Shown here in pieces: positions 1 through 6,487 of a stretch of DNA of 15,267 bases (positions are counted from its first letter, which is position 1; every line of letters begins with the position of its first letter). Under the pieces are notes generated by a model. That model was given only the letters and a program-made list of their open reading frames with translations, searched no databases and was not told where the DNA came from. The DNA comes from an uncultured Clostridia bacterium (lineage in GTDB: Bacteria > Bacillota > Clostridia > Oscillospirales > CAG-272): positions 1-15,267 of the forward strand of contig CALYSG010000027.1 in the NCBI GenBank assembly GCA_945485605.1, given 5' to 3'. Made by a program: the position numbers and the translations under genes.

Positions 1-413
1 TCATAGAGGCTACTGCGTTCGGCTGCCGAAGGATAATTTCCATGTTTGAAGAAGGAGGGATCAGTATACACCGCATCGTCGCGAGCGGAGGTGTGGCGCT
101 CAAGAACCCCATGCTGATGCAGATATATGCCGACGTTCTCGGGAAGAAAATTGAGGTAAGCCCCTGCCGACAGGCTGCGGCTCTCGGCTCGTGCATATTT
201 GCCTCTGTCGCGGCGGGAGTATACGAAAGCGTCGATGATGCCGTGCGCGCCATGGCGGTTCAGCCGAGCCTTGTCTATTCTCCTCGCAAAAAAGAAGCAG
301 CTTTATATGATGAAATATACCGCGATTATCTGAGCCTTCAAGAAAATTTCGGTGTTGCAGACCGAGATCTTATGCACCGTCTGAAGGAAAGAAAAGACGC
401 TTACTTAAAATAG
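1..413 (+). CDS. araB: Ribulokinase-like FGGY carbohydrate kinase, C-terminal fragment
   Basis: The reading frame is open from base 3 (first full codon) to a TAG at 411-413, so the window cuts off the 5' end; the first internal Met (base 42) is not the real start. The fragment reads IEATAFGCRRII, close to the ribulokinase stretch EATAFGTR, then the FGGY C-terminal motif VASGGVALKNPMLMQIYADV and a PCRQAAALGSCIFA segment that matches the ATP-binding C lobe of FGGY kinases. Ribulokinase phosphorylates L-ribulose to L-ribulose 5-phosphate in cytoplasmic arabinose use. About 136 residues are present out of a usual 530-560. The araA/araD neighbours would lie upstream, outside the window, so the exact sugar cannot be confirmed here; another FGGY pentulose kinase is the main alternative. 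The stop codon is part of the Shine-Dalgarno sequence of the next gene. Confidence 0.85.
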   Translation, partial: IEATAFGCRRIISMFEEGGISIHRIVASGGVALKNPMLMQIYADVLGKKIEVSPCRQAAALGSCIFASVAAGVYESVDDAVRAMAVQPSLVYSPRKKEAALYDEIYRDYLSLQENFGVADRDLMHRLKERKDAYLK

Positions 414-422
414 GAGGTCACC

Positions 423-1316
423 ATGCGTTTTATAAAAATCTCAACCTTAATTGTGATACTTATAATTTGCCTTTCCGCTGTCTCATGTGTCGGAAGCGGA
501 AACCACCCCGGGCTTGTCAAAACAAAATACTGGGTCTCCGAGGACGAGAGCATCGCCTTCTACTTCCCCGCCGAGGCGGGAAGAGGCAAGGCGCAAGGGC
601 AAATGATAATCGGAAATGCTCTGAAAACCGCTATTCTTCTCGAATGGGACAAAAACGGCAAGGTAAAGGTCACCGACGCAGGCTATACATTTCTCTTCTC
701 CGCCGACACCGTGACCGACAAGGATAATCTCACCTGCACCTTCCGCATAACAGAACAATCGGGCAGACTGAATCTCGAAAAAGATATCGTTTTCCAATAT
801 CGGCAGGAGTTTCCGAAATGTCTGACTTCCGAGCCCTTCATGCCCGAGCAGACCTCTTTGGATCTTTGGATCCTTCAGGACACCGAGCCCCTCGATCTGT
901 CGGAATACGAGAGTATCCCGGGATGGTTCGGCGCAGAAGAGATCTACGGCAAAGGCTACGAGCAGATATTCGTGGACGGTGAAGGCTTTACCGATCCCGA
1001 TCATTACGTCAAATACCTTATATCCGCGTGGCCCGATTACGCCGACGGAGGCGAATACATTACGAAGATAACGATCACCGATCCCGCTGTGACCTTTTTT
1101 GGGCTCAACGTGGAATCTTCACCCGAGGAATTTGACCGTGTCCTTTCCGAAAAGGGATTTTTGCGTAAGAAGAACATCGATTCCCCCGATCCCGGAACGG
1201 AGTACAAGATAATCTGGGACAACGGGTTATACTCCGTTACCCTTGGGAAATCAAACGGAAAATGCGCCGTTGTCATAGATGCTCACGTTTCGAACCGCGA
1301 CAATATAATATTCTGA
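423..1316 (+). CDS. Predicted lipoprotein of unknown function
   Basis: This is a 297-residue protein with a type II signal peptide: MRFIK, a hydrophobic run over residues 6-18, and a lipobox-like AVS-Cys22 (Ala at -3 is less usual but tolerated). The mature protein would be anchored to the outer face of the membrane. I do not recognise a domain. The mature part is acidic, rich in aromatic and beta-forming residues, without repeats or further membrane segments, so it is probably a globular extracytoplasmic domain. It starts 9 nt after the kinase stop, and AGGAGG at 412-417 (overlapping that TAG) is a near-ideal ribosome binding site, which supports both the start and co-transcription with the sugar kinase. 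A functional tie to sugar uptake is possible but not shown. No clear terminator follows it before the promoter at 1345. Confidence 0.8.
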   Translation: MRFIKISTLIVILIICLSAVSCVGSGNHPGLVKTKYWVSEDESIAFYFPAEAGRGKAQGQMIIGNALKTAILLEWDKNGKVKVTDAGYTFLFSADTVTDKDNLTCTFRITEQSGRLNLEKDIVFQYRQEFPKCLTSEPFMPEQTSLDLWILQDTEPLDLSEYESIPGWFGAEEIYGKGYEQIFVDGEGFTDPDHYVKYLISAWPDYADGGEYITKITITDPAVTFFGLNVESSPEEFDRVLSEKGFLRKKNIDSPDPGTEYKIIWDNGLYSVTLGKSNGKCAVVIDAHVSNRDNIIF

Positions 1317-1344
1317 ACCCGCATAAAAGTGTGCTTCTGCCCTG

Positions 1345-1373
1345 TTGACAAAAGTACGCCTATGCTTTATAAT
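1345..1373 (+). promoter_or_regulatory. Perfect-consensus sigma-A promoter
   Basis: TTGACA at 1345-1350 and TATAAT at 1368-1373 are separated by exactly 17 bp, identical to the housekeeping -35/-10 consensus. It lies about 40 bp upstream of the start at 1412, giving a short leader with GGGGGA (1400-1405) as ribosome binding site. Strong constitutive transcription of the kinase-like gene is the natural reading. Confidence 0.85.
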
Positions 1374-1411
1374 TTCATTATTGATTACTTAAGATTTTCG
1401 GGGGATAACAA

Positions 1412-1963
1412 ATGTCAAACAGACTTATCGCCATCGTAGGAATGTGCGGTGCCGGAAAGAGCGACGCGACACAGTGGTTCTGCGAAAGAGGCTGGCAGAA
1501 GGTCTACTTCGGCGGAGTCACGATGGACGAGCTCAGGAAAAAAGGGCTTCCCGTAACGCCGGAAAACGAAAAAGCCGAGCGTGAAAGGCTTCGCCGTGAG
1601 CTCGGAATGGGGGCCTTTGCCGTGCTCCTCTCCGATACAATAAAGGAAAAGCTCAAGGTCGGCAATGTAGTACTTGACGGACTTTATTCGTGGTCGGAAT
1701 ACAAGTACATTTACGATAATATCTCGTCCGACGTAAAGCTCGTCGCGATCATCGCCGACAGCGGGCTTCGCTACAGCCGTCTTGCGGGTCGCCCTATTCG
1801 CCCGCTTACCGCCGAGCAGGCGCGCCGCCGCGATATTGCCGAGATCGAGAACCTTGAAAAAGGCGGTCCCATAGCTGCCGCCGACCATTTTATCGACAAT
1901 AACGGCGACTACGAGCACTTCCGGAGCTCGGTGCAAGCTCTGATCGATCAGCTTGAAAATTGA
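1412..1963 (+). CDS. P-loop nucleotide kinase, UPF0200 / dephospho-CoA-kinase-like
   Basis: This is a 183-residue soluble P-loop protein. The Walker A motif GMCGAGKS is at residues 10-17. The overall plan resembles archaeal UPF0200 proteins: the P-loop, a segment like DELRKKGLPVTPENEKAERE, an RRELGMGAFAV helix, a VVLDGLYSWSEYK strand where UPF0200 has VVVDGIRS-E, an AIIADSGLRYSRL strand with a basic lid region (RLAGRPIRP..ARRRD), and a final AADHFIDNNGD strand. UPF0200 members are predicted nucleotide or dephospho-CoA-type kinases; the substrate here is unknown. A canonical coaE is also present at 7746, so this is not the only such enzyme. It stands alone behind its own consensus promoter. 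The start is set by the GGGGGA site 6 nt upstream. Alternatives are an adenylate-kinase-like or AAA_18-family protein. Confidence 0.75.
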   Translation: MSNRLIAIVGMCGAGKSDATQWFCERGWQKVYFGGVTMDELRKKGLPVTPENEKAERERLRRELGMGAFAVLLSDTIKEKLKVGNVVLDGLYSWSEYKYIYDNISSDVKLVAIIADSGLRYSRLAGRPIRPLTAEQARRRDIAEIENLEKGGPIAAADHFIDNNGDYEHFRSSVQALIDQLEN

Positions 1964-1997
1964 GTCATAACCACCGGCTGAATCCGGCGGCTTGCGG

Positions 1998-2337
1998 GCA
2001 GGCAGTGCCTGCACCCATACCTCGCGGATTATTCACTGAAGGGTAATGTTATCACCCGGAAATAATGTCGGTAAAAAGGTAGGGAGGACGACCACCCTTC
2101 GCCTTTTTGAAAGTTTTCGCCCGCCTTTTTCAAAAGGCGGCGCACATCCAAGGCGCGTAGCCTTGGTCGCCCTCCGCAGAGGGCGAAACTCCCCTTAACG
2201 GCATTTTCTTTTTGCTTAGCTTTTTCTTTTGTGCCTGCTATGGGCAAAAGAAAAAGCGCCGAAGCCTTTTTGCAGACATTATTTCTGTTTACGAGGCGGC
2301 ATTTTCAGCGGCTCCCTCCGGGAGGGAGCCTCCGCTG
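1998..2337. repeat. Cluster of perfect palindromes in a gene-free stretch
   Basis: The 478-nt gap between two convergent genes (1964-2441) has no convincing coding sequence but holds a series of hairpins. They are: GCAGGCA-G-TGCCTGC at 1998-2012; CCGCCTTTT / AAAAGGCGG at 2121-2140; CCAAGGC-GCGTA-GCCTTGG at 2148-2166; TCGCCCTC-CGCA-GAGGGCGA at 2167-2186; a 13-bp A/T-rich stem with arms 2219-2231 and 2245-2257; and a 10-bp stem with a 1-nt loop at 2310-2330 that extends to 2306-2337 across a 3-nt bulge. The hairpins at 2121-2186 sit almost back to back. The density and perfection of the stems suggest a composite intergenic repeat (REP- or MITE-like) or a structured 3' RNA. I recall similar palindrome-rich intergenic sequence from gut Clostridia, but copy number cannot be judged from one copy. 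No transposase or clear target duplication is visible. Confidence 0.65.
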
Positions 2338-2400
2338 CGGCGGTATCGCGGATCGTCAAGATCCTATACGGAACCACCCACTCAGCGGGGGATTCGGAAA

Positions 2401-2440
2401 CAAAAATATCCGGTACGGAATAACCTTACCGGATTTTTTT
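2401..2440. terminator. Bidirectional intrinsic terminator between convergent genes
   Basis: ATCCGGTA (2408-2415) and TACCGGAT (2427-2434) form an 8-bp stem with an 11-nt loop. The stem is flanked by an A-run on the left and a run of seven T on the right, so it works as a rho-independent terminator in both directions. It directly follows the stop of the minus-strand lgt gene and would also stop plus-strand transcripts coming through the palindrome region. Confidence 0.85.
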
Positions 2441-2441
2441 A

Positions 2442-3251
2442 TTACTTGTTTTCCTCTTCTTTGGCAGCTTCAACCACCGTCGGAGTGATTTCAAACACAT
2501 TTCTGAACTTAATGTGGAAGAAAAGCAAAGCGACTCCCGCAACGATCAGCAGTATCGACGTCATCTGAGAAGGTGAGATCGCTATGCCGACGCTTCCTCG
2601 ATCGTCTCCGCGGAAGAATTCGATCACGAATCTCGCTATACCGTAGGCAACAAGGTAGATCTCGAGATTATACTTATATGCTTTGTATTTCTTCAAAAGC
2701 AGGAAGGAAAGCACTCCGAAAAGCAGGAGCAGGAATACCGCCTCGTAAAGCTGTGTCGGGTGGACTCTCTCAGCGATGTTCGGAAATTTGACCGAGAAAA
2801 TTCCGTCGTAAGGCTTTCCGTAACAACATCCGGCGAAGAAGCACCCTACCCTTCCGAGCGCGTGACCGACCGTTATGGCGCACGGGATCACGGGAAGCAT
2901 CGGAGCGAGCCTTATCTTAAGCTTGTTACGCAATATGAAATAGACCGCAAGGAAGAATACCGCCCCGCCGATAAGACCGCCGATAAAGGTGATCCTCTGT
3001 CCGAAATGGAAACCCTTCGACGGATCCTCTATATAGTCATAGACCGACTGAAAGAGAGCCGCCGAGAAAAATCCGAAAGCTATCGTCGCTATTCCGTTAT
3101 AGAAGACAAAATCGGCGTTTTTCGTCGGTATTCCGAGCCTTTTCGAATAAAAATAGATAACCGAAAACGCACAGAAAACCCCGACGGCGATCATAACACC
3201 GTACATATAGACCTTTATCGGTCCAAGCTCAATTATAGGATTAGGTAACAT
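2442..3251 (-). CDS. lgt: Prolipoprotein diacylglyceryl transferase (Lgt family, GCCYG type)
   Basis: Lgt transfers a diacylglyceryl group from phosphatidylglycerol to the lipobox cysteine of pre-lipoproteins in the cytoplasmic membrane. The 269-residue product is polytopic, with about seven hydrophobic segments, and starts MLPNPIIELGPIKVYMYGVM like the family N-terminus. The signature region is GHALGRVGCFFAGCCYG at 129-145, followed by HPTQLYEA (164-171) and FRGDDRG (213-219). It belongs to the clostridial subgroup in which the E. coli His103 (HGG) position is Ile (TFIGGLIGG, residues 88-96) and the GRxGNFxN motif reads GRVGCFFAG; Arg134 and Arg214 or Arg218 remain. The ATG has AAAAGGAG 7 nt upstream. 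It is the last gene of a minus-strand operon, 17 nt after the ABC permease. The charged C-terminal tail (KEEENK) is cytoplasmic or disordered. Family assignment is sure; activity is likely but not proven. Confidence 0.88.
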   Translation of the reverse strand: MLPNPIIELGPIKVYMYGVMIAVGVFCAFSVIYFYSKRLGIPTKNADFVFYNGIATIAFGFFSAALFQSVYDYIEDPSKGFHFGQRITFIGGLIGGAVFFLAVYFILRNKLKIRLAPMLPVIPCAITVGHALGRVGCFFAGCCYGKPYDGIFSVKFPNIAERVHPTQLYEAVFLLLLFGVLSFLLLKKYKAYKYNLEIYLVAYGIARFVIEFFRGDDRGSVGIAISPSQMTSILLIVAGVALLFFHIKFRNVFEITPTVVEAAKEEENK

Positions 3252-3268
3252 TGAAAAACTCCTTTTGA

Positions 3269-4528
3269 TTATTTACTTTTCCGTTTTTTTATAGCCTCGG
3301 TCAGCTTGAGTCTCTTTCCGTAATGCATGACGGAAGCATTGTAAATCCTTATCGAAATGGCGGCGACTATCACTATCGTGACAACAAGTATCCCCGCAGA
3401 AAGAAGTATCTGCCATCCCGCCACCTCTCCGTTAAGAAGCACAAAGGGCATTATAAACGGCGCACTGAACGGAATATACATAGATAGGTTGACAAGGTAG
3501 TCGTATGTCGTCCCCATCATCGCGGTGAAATAGCTGAGATAGAAGGATCCCATTGATATCAGCATAACGGGCATCATCGCCGCGTTAAGCTCGTCGAGCT
3601 TATCTATAGTCGCACCGCACACGGCGTTCATCATAGCGTAAAGCGTATATCCGAGAATGAAGAATACTATAATAAGAAAGACAGACCTCGGCGTAAACGA
3701 CGTAAGTGACAATGCGGTACCCATAACGGTAAAGTCCGGGGGAATGAGAAGCTTCCAGCATAGTGCGGTGAAAATAAGGATCCCGCCGAATTGGCAAAGC
3801 CCGAGTATACCCATGCCGAGGCACTTTCCTATGAGTATATAAGAAGGTTTCGCGGAAACGATAAGCGTTTCCATAACCCTTGACGATTTCTCGCTCGCGA
3901 CTGACGACGCCACTCCGTAGCCGTAGTAGTACACCGCAAAGAATGTCAGGGTTATCAGCAATATCCCCGCCGCATACCCGGACGGAGTAAGCCCTCCCTC
4001 CGTGTTTACAGTGCAAGGTATCTGACGTTGCGCATCGGCAATTATTTCGGCACCGATTCCCAGCTCCTCCATCACCCGTGTCGAGTATAGCTTGCTCAGC
4101 ATCGAAGCTATGTCTCCGGAATTCGCCGCCGCACGGTTAAGGAAGTCCTGCGCCGATATCGTTATCGCAGGCTTTCCGTCCTCACCGTTCGCGATAAGTA
4201 TGAGCGCCGTCTTCGCGTCGGATGCTATATCGGAAATAATTCTGTCCTTATCCTCGGGTGTTGCAACTATAAATTCCGTATCGGTCAGTTTATCGGCAAG
4301 AAGAAGCTCTCCGCCGTTCAGCTTGCCCGTTTCGTCGATATAGTAGCAGGTGTAAAACTTACCCGTAACTATATCCTCTATATTCCCGCCCGTGAAGGAA
4401 AGCAGGACTCTCGGTACCGAACAGGCAACAAGGATTATTGCAAGAATTATCACCGTCGTGATTATGAAGGTCTTCTGCCTTGCTCCGTTTTTGAAGGTAA
4501 AGGCAAATACACTGAAAATCTGCTTCAT
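3269..4528 (-). CDS. ABC-2 type transporter permease (NatB/YhaP-like)
   Basis: This is a 419-residue membrane subunit of an ABC exporter. It has one N-terminal membrane helix (about 20-43), a large external domain (about 45-180), then five or six helices over 185-405, and a basic tail ending KKRKSK. The cytoplasmic loop SEKSSRVMETLIVSAKPS at about 212-229 is the hallmark of NatB/YhaP-type ABC-2 permeases, where it contacts the ATPase. Its ATG overlaps the TGA of the upstream ATPase gene by 4 bp (ATGA), so the two subunits are translationally coupled. NatAB exports sodium in Bacillus, but many relatives export peptides or antimicrobials, so the substrate is unknown. No regulator or peptide gene is adjacent. 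Confidence 0.9.
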   Translation of the reverse strand: MKQIFSVFAFTFKNGARQKTFIITTVIILAIILVACSVPRVLLSFTGGNIEDIVTGKFYTCYYIDETGKLNGGELLLADKLTDTEFIVATPEDKDRIISDIASDAKTALILIANGEDGKPAITISAQDFLNRAAANSGDIASMLSKLYSTRVMEELGIGAEIIADAQRQIPCTVNTEGGLTPSGYAAGILLITLTFFAVYYYGYGVASSVASEKSSRVMETLIVSAKPSYILIGKCLGMGILGLCQFGGILIFTALCWKLLIPPDFTVMGTALSLTSFTPRSVFLIIVFFILGYTLYAMMNAVCGATIDKLDELNAAMMPVMLISMGSFYLSYFTAMMGTTYDYLVNLSMYIPFSAPFIMPFVLLNGEVAGWQILLSAGILVVTIVIVAAISIRIYNASVMHYGKRLKLTEAIKKRKSK

Positions 4529-5421
4529 TCGCCGCCCTCCGTCTTCTCTATGAATATTTCGCTGAGCGAAGGCTCGCGAAGCTCGTAATGTGTCGGGAAT
4601 ATTCCCTCCGCCGTCAGCTCGGCGAGAAATTTATCGGCTTGTGCCTTTCCCGTCACCGCATATTCTACACCGTCGGCACGCTTTTCGCGGAGAGCAAGAC
4701 CGCATCTTTTTGCAACCGCCGATGTGTCTTCTGCCGTATCTACGAGAAGTCTTGTATGACCGTACCCCGCCTTGATCTCTCGAAGGTTGCCGTCAAGCAC
4801 GGTCTTTCCGCGGTGCATAAGGATAATATTCTCGCAGTATTCCTCGACCGTCGTCATCTGGTGACTGCTCATAACGATATACTTTTTAGCGTCTATAAGC
4901 TCACCGATGACCTGCCGCAAAAGCTCGGTGTTGACCGGATCAAGCCCCGAAAAAGGCTCGTCAAGGATTATCAGCTGCGGGTCATGTATGAGAGTTGCGG
5001 CAAGCTGAACCTTCTGCTGATTGCCCTTTGAGAGCTTATCTGCCTTCATATACCTGTACTCGGCAACGCCGAGTCTGTCGGTCCATTTCATCGCAGAGGC
5101 GAGCGCGTCGGCTTTGCTCATTTTTCTGAGCATACCGAAGTATACAAGCTGCTCAAGAACGTTTACCTTGCCGTAAATGCCGCGCTCCTCCGGCATATAG
5201 CCGAAGCTCAGCGAATCGCGGTTTATTGCTCTGCCGTTCCACTCAGAACTACCGGCATCGGGACGCATAATGCCGAGGATCATTCTTATGGTTGTGGTTT
5301 TTCCGGCACCGTTGGTACCTATAAGTCCGAAGACCCCGGGGGCAGTCATTTCAAACCCGAGATGATCGACGGCTGTCTTTTCTCCGAACCGCTTTGTAAG
5401 GTCCTTAACGACAAGCGACAT
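4525..5421 (-). CDS. ABC transporter ATP-binding protein (NatA/YhaQ-like)
   Basis: This ATPase, 298 residues from the chosen ATG, powers the permease encoded just downstream. Numbered from that ATG: Walker A GTNGAGKT at 35-42, ABC signature LSKGNQQKV at 130-138, Walker B LIILDEP at 150-156 followed by the D-loop SGLD, and the switch His in SSHQM at 187. A C-terminal domain of about 90 residues (DUF4162-like) after the NBD is typical of the NatA/YhaQ group. I chose ATG at 5421 (MSLVVKDL) over an in-frame TTG at 5427, because GGAG at 5435-5432 leaves 10 nt to the ATG but only 4 nt to the TTG; the latter remains possible. It is first in the operon ATPase-permease-lgt, driven by the promoter at 5456-5484. 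Confidence 0.92.
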   Translation of the reverse strand: MSLVVKDLTKRFGEKTAVDHLGFEMTAPGVFGLIGTNGAGKTTTIRMILGIMRPDAGSSEWNGRAINRDSLSFGYMPEERGIYGKVNVLEQLVYFGMLRKMSKADALASAMKWTDRLGVAEYRYMKADKLSKGNQQKVQLAATLIHDPQLIILDEPFSGLDPVNTELLRQVIGELIDAKKYIVMSSHQMTTVEEYCENIILMHRGKTVLDGNLREIKAGYGHTRLLVDTAEDTSAVAKRCGLALREKRADGVEYAVTGKAQADKFLAELTAEGIFPTHYELREPSLSEIFIEKTEGGE

Positions 5422-5455
5422 CCTCAAGATTCTCCTTTCACAACAGATCTTTATT

Positions 5456-5484
5456 ATTGTAGCACAATATCATATCTTTTTCAA
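5456..5484 (-). promoter_or_regulatory. Promoter of the ABC transporter-lgt operon
   Basis: Read on the minus strand, TTGAAA (5484-5479), a 17-bp spacer and TACAAT (5461-5456) form a good sigma-A promoter, and TGC directly before TACAAT adds an extended -10. It lies about 35 bp upstream of the ABC ATPase start, with AAGGAGA between. Confidence 0.75.
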
Positions 5485-5554
5485 GTAACATATTGAAAAT
5501 TAGACACCCACAGCATCAAAAAAACTTATTTGTGCAAATCTGATGTGTTGTAGG

Positions 5555-5583
5555 TTGACATGGTCTGCATTTTGATGTAAAAT
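5555..5583 (+). promoter_or_regulatory. Promoter of the DegV gene
   Basis: TTGACA at 5555-5560, a 17-bp spacer and TAAAAT at 5578-5583 give a strong sigma-A promoter 31 bp before the start codon at 5615. AAGGAAGG (5603-5610) is the ribosome binding site. An imperfect palindrome ATTTG-TG-CAAAT sits at 5528-5539, upstream of the -35, and could be an operator. Confidence 0.8.
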
Positions 5584-5614
5584 ACAGTCATATACATTAT
5601 TTAAGGAAGGAATT

Positions 5615-6484
5615 ATGCTTAAATTATTCACGGACACAGATACCGATATCACCCCCGAAATTGCGAAAAAATACGGATACAGTCTTATCAGTATGCCTTA
5701 CTCCGTCGACGGCAAGGATGTCTATCCGTACGAAGATTTTGAAGTTTTCGATTCAAAAGCCTTCTACGATATGCTTAGAGGCGGTACGATACCATCGACC
5801 AGCGCAATAAGTCCCGCAAAATACATAAAATATTTTGAACCCGTCTTTGCTGCGGGTGACGATATACTCTATGTCCACTTCTCAGCCGCTATGTCGGCGA
5901 CTTTCGACTTTATGGAAATGGCTCTTAAGGAGCTTCGTGAGCGATATCCCGAAAGGAAATTTTATTCGGTCGACACCAAGGGGATCTCCATCGGAAGCCA
6001 AAATATAGTCGAAGAGATTGGGGATATGTACCTTGCCGGCAAGAGTGCCGAGGAGATACTTACATGGGCAGAGACCGAGGTCGACAAGTTCGCCGCATAT
6101 TTCTATGCCGACGACCTGAATTTCTTTAAAAAATCAGGTCGAGTCAGCGGACTTGCAGCCGTTATGGGCTCGCTTGTCGGTGTCAGACCGATAATCCATA
6201 TGAACAGCGAGGGAAAAATGGTCAGCATTGGGAAAGAGATAGGACGTATGCGTGCACTGAATCGACTCGTTCAGTATGTAAAAGAGCTTGGTGAGGATGT
6301 AGAAGATCATCGCGTCATAATTACCCATTCCGATGTTCTTCCCATTGCGGAACAACTCGGAGATATGCTTCAGAAAGAGTTTGACGGCAAGCTGAATATA
6401 CAGTACTCGACAGTCAACCCTACTGCCGGAAGCCACTGCGGACCAAACGGTGTAGGAGTAAGTTTTCATGCCGTACACAGATAA
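5615..6484 (+). CDS. DegV family fatty-acid-binding protein (FakB-like)
   Basis: This 289-residue protein covers the full DegV fold: N-terminal FTDTDTDI (the usual DSSSDL loop), the ligand-contacting PSTSAISPAKY loop near residue 60-70, YVHFSAAMSATFD (family S-x-x-S-G-T motif) near 90, a VDTKGISIGSQN segment, FKKSGRVSGLAAVMGSLVGVRPI near 170-195, and C-terminal PTAGSHCGPNGVGVSF. DegV proteins bind a long-chain fatty acid in the cytoplasm. FakB members present it to the kinase FakA for acyl-phosphate formation, feeding phospholipid synthesis. No fakA is in the window. It is the first gene of a two-gene operon; the start is fixed by AAGGAAGG 4 nt upstream. Which fatty acid it prefers cannot be told. 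Confidence 0.9.
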   Translation: MLKLFTDTDTDITPEIAKKYGYSLISMPYSVDGKDVYPYEDFEVFDSKAFYDMLRGGTIPSTSAISPAKYIKYFEPVFAAGDDILYVHFSAAMSATFDFMEMALKELRERYPERKFYSVDTKGISIGSQNIVEEIGDMYLAGKSAEEILTWAETEVDKFAAYFYADDLNFFKKSGRVSGLAAVMGSLVGVRPIIHMNSEGKMVSIGKEIGRMRALNRLVQYVKELGEDVEDHRVIITHSDVLPIAEQLGDMLQKEFDGKLNIQYSTVNPTAGSHCGPNGVGVSFHAVHR

Positions 6485-6487
6485 CCT

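Noticed and set aside
483..1004. 173-codon minus-strand ORF
   Set aside because: It is antisense to the lipoprotein gene, which has a signal peptide and an ideal ribosome site; no start signal supports the reverse frame.
1317..1344. Terminator after the lipoprotein gene
   Set aside because: No stem followed by a T-run could be found before the next promoter.
1415..2014. 199-codon minus-strand ORF
   Set aside because: It is the antisense shadow of the P-loop kinase, whose motifs, promoter and ribosome site are clear.
2029..2247. 72-codon minus-strand ORF, and several plus-strand frames at 2212-2568, in the palindrome region
   Set aside because: They run straight through hairpin arms, have no good ribosome site, give low-complexity basic translations, and some extend antisense into lgt. 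Repeat-derived chance frames are the simpler reading.
2121..2257. Possible CRISPR array
   Set aside because: The repeats are inverted, differ in sequence and are not regularly spaced direct repeats; no cas gene is near.
2219..2257. Intrinsic terminator for the kinase gene
   Set aside because: The stem is long but A/T-rich with a 13-nt loop and is followed by CGCC rather than a T-run, so it does not fit a plus-strand terminator; the element at 2401-2440 fits better.
2760..3248. 162-codon plus-strand ORF
   Set aside because: It is antisense to lgt, highly charged and low in hydrophobic residues, as expected from the complement of membrane-protein codons.
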